In this document: positions 37,309 through 38,800 of the stretch, piece by piece
Layout of the letters: each line of letters starts with the position of its first letter
How positions within the stretch are numbered: position 1 is the stretch's first letter
Source of the DNA: Candidatus Pacearchaeota archaeon
GTDB lineage: Archaea > Nanobdellota > Nanobdellia > Pacearchaeales > GW2011-AR1
Assembly (NCBI GenBank): GCA_030699205.1
Contig: JAUYJY010000033.1
Span: 1-38,800 of the forward strand
Direction: 5' to 3'
Length of the DNA stretch: 38,800 bases
Position numbers and translations under genes: made by a program
The notes under the pieces: model-generated
Database searches by the model: none
Told to the model about the DNA's origin: nothing
What the model saw: only the letters and a program-made list of their open reading frames with translations

Positions 37309-38800
37309 ATGGCTTACAAAGATTCTTTCAAAAACCAAAACTGGCTTCTGCCTTTATCAATTAAACGAATGATTCCAGAGAATCACATCTGCTTTTTCGT
37401 TGAGGAATTTGCAGATAACTTGGATTTCTCTGAATTTGACCTGAAGTTTGAGGGAGCAGGAGCTCCAGCATACCATCCGAGAATCTTGGCAAAGATTCTT
37501 TTGCAAGGGATGTTGAGCAAAGAAAGAAGCTCAAGGAAAATTGCTTCAGCATGCAGAGAAAACTTTGTTTTTATGTATCTTGCAGAAAAATTAAATCCAG
37601 ACTTTAGGACAATCTGCCGTTTTCGTAGAGAAAACGCAAATTTCCTGAAGCAAGTTTTCAAAGAGACAATAAAACTTGCTTCCAAATATAATTTGATTGA
37701 CCTGTCTTTCATAGCAATTGATGGAACAACAATGAAAGCAAATGCAAACAGGAAAAGAACTTTGAAAAAAGAACAAATTTCAAAGTTGGACGAGATTGTG
37801 GATAAACTTGTTGAGGAAGATTTGAAACAAGATGAACTTGATGAAAAGTTAGATGAAGAAAATCTAACACATATGGATAAAAGAGATTTCAAGAAAATTG
37901 TTTCTGGATATCGAAGGGTAAAAGATAAAACAAAAATAAAAGAGAAACTTGAGAAAGTTAAAGAAGAAGTCTTTAAAGATGAGAAATTGAAGAAAGTTTC
38001 TTTGACAGATCCTGAAAGCAGGATGATGCAGAACAAGCAGAGAGTCAGAGAACTTTCTTACAACACGCAATTGTCTGTGGATAAAAACCAGATAATTGTT
38101 GCAACTGATGTCTGCCAGGATGGGCACGATGCACATCAGTTAATTCCACAGATTGAAAATGTAAAAGGGAATGTGGAATTAACTGGAGAAGAAAAGTTTT
38201 CTGCGGATTGTGGATACAGCGATGCTGAAAACATAAAGTATTGTGAAGATGCAAAGATTGATTTGTTTGTGCCCTCAAGGGCACAGGCACAAAAGTTTGA
38301 TGGAAAAGAAGAAAGTTTGAACCATGACAAGTATGAATATGACGAAGAAAGAGATGAACTTGTTGTTGGAGGGATGCGGTTTAAGAGAAGTGGAGATTAT
38401 GCAAGAAAAGATGGGAAAAGAATTGCGACTTTTTACAACAATGAATTGAAAAAGAAAAAAGACGTGCCTGAATTTTTCAGAGAGAGGTTAAGGATGAGAG
38501 ATAAGATGGAAACCTCCAAAGGGCGAGAGATTTATGCCTTTAGGAAAATAACTGTTGAGCCAGTTATCGGACAAATAAAAGAAAATCTTGGATTTAGGCA
38601 GTTTTGTCTTCGTGGGTTAGAAGGCGTGCGAATTGAAGTGAATATCGTTGCAAGTGTGCATAATTTGAAGAAGATTTGGAAGAGATTGAGGGAAAGGGAG
38701 AGAGTTTTGGAGAAAAATGGAAATTTATCTGGGAAAAATTTTGATTTTGTGATTTTTAAGGAGATTTATTTTGAGATTGAGTTTATTATGGGACAGCCTC
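37309..38800 (+). CDS. IS1182-like DDE transposase (partial, runs off the window)
   Basis: An open frame of at least 497 codons with no stop before the window edge. The N-terminal domain (NHICFFVEEFADNLDFSEFD, AYHPRILAKILLQGMLSKER) and the DDE core are visible: first Asp in DLSFIAIDGTTMKANANRKR near residue 143, second Asp in IIVATDVCQDGHDAHQLIP near 265, Glu in ITVEPVIGQIKENLGFRQFC near 423, then HNLKKI. A charged coiled insert lies between residues about 155 and 225. It looks intact so far. Its left inverted repeat was not identified. Antisense frames on this stretch are shadows. Confidence 0.93.
   Translation, partial: MAYKDSFKNQNWLLPLSIKRMIPENHICFFVEEFADNLDFSEFDLKFEGAGAPAYHPRILAKILLQGMLSKERSSRKIASACRENFVFMYLAEKLNPDFRTICRFRRENANFLKQVFKETIKLASKYNLIDLSFIAIDGTTMKANANRKRTLKKEQISKLDEIVDKLVEEDLKQDELDEKLDEENLTHMDKRDFKKIVSGYRRVKDKTKIKEKLEKVKEEVFKDEKLKKVSLTDPESRMMQNKQRVRELSYNTQLSVDKNQIIVATDVCQDGHDAHQLIPQIENVKGNVELTGEEKFSADCGYSDAENIKYCEDAKIDLFVPSRAQAQKFDGKEESLNHDKYEYDEERDELVVGGMRFKRSGDYARKDGKRIATFYNNELKKKKDVPEFFRERLRMRDKMETSKGREIYAFRKITVEPVIGQIKENLGFRQFCLRGLEGVRIEVNIVASVHNLKKIWKRLRERERVLEKNGNLSGKNFDFVIFKEIYFEIEFIMGQP

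Noticed and set aside
37383-38036. A 217-aa minus-strand frame rich in Phe/Ser/Leu
   Set aside because: It is the exact antisense of the IS1182-like transposase, whose motifs are clear on the plus strand.

Overview
The window reads as chromosomal DNA of an AT-rich archaeon, most likely a DPANN lineage of the Woesearchaeota/Pacearchaeota kind (inference from gene style, not a phylogeny). Supporting signs are an archaeal-type S10 protein, an archaeal initiator tRNA, archaeal TATA boxes about 25-30 bp upstream of many start codons (short-leader or leaderless genes), a VKOR/thioredoxin/CcdA disulfide operon, a CxxC zinc-ribbon RGG protein, and many small membrane or secreted proteins without a recognised family.

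Layout. 1-1.5 kb: a decayed BRO/DinD-like gene cut by a 93-bp repeat, small hypothetical genes and an AbrB-like gene. 1.5-9 kb: glutamate-dehydrogenase-family enzyme, M42 aminopeptidase, a membrane-anchored AlbA_2/Schlafen-type protein, the disulfide operon, a Tyr/Asn-rich secreted protein, a circularly permuted GTPase and an RGG zinc-ribbon protein. 9-14 kb: cupredoxin/DoxX pair, two secreted or anchored Cys-rich proteins, a RelBE-like toxin-antitoxin pair, a retropepsin-like protease with a DUF5678-like partner, and a wHTH-nucleotidyltransferase/HEPN-like pair behind three operator-like repeats. 14.1-17 kb: a compact minus-strand operon of unrecognised genes starting with an HsdR N-terminal remnant. 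17.1-22 kb: tRNA-Asp, a small membrane protein, a folded intergenic element, and a large surface protein split by an in-frame TAA behind a Tfx-like regulator. 22-27 kb: serS, membrane proteins, a Kef-type antiporter and four copies of the 93-bp repeat. 27-31 kb: rps10 and a thymidylate/deoxynucleotide group (DNPH1-like hydrolase, thyA, dcd-like, folA). 30.9-33.5 kb: tRNA-Ser whose 3' end is duplicated 2.5 kb downstream, enclosing a C39-like peptidase, an Lrp regulator, a membrane protein and an ABC transporter remnant. 33.5-38.8 kb: phospholipid synthase, initiator tRNA with an odd T-stem, an HExxH protein, RNase HII and an IS1182-like transposase running off the window end.

The most unusual material is non-coding: a 93-bp double-palindrome repeat family (five full copies and one truncated, apparently TA-targeted); a second family with a conserved hairpin at 26.6 and 37.0 kb; and several long nested-stem elements (14305-14397, 17790-17928, 26936-27003, 37112-37208) that no coding gene explains. 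Several genes are visibly decaying (DinD-like, surface protein, Lrp fragment, ABC fragment, HsdR fragment, HEPN), which fits a small, mobile-element-exposed genome.
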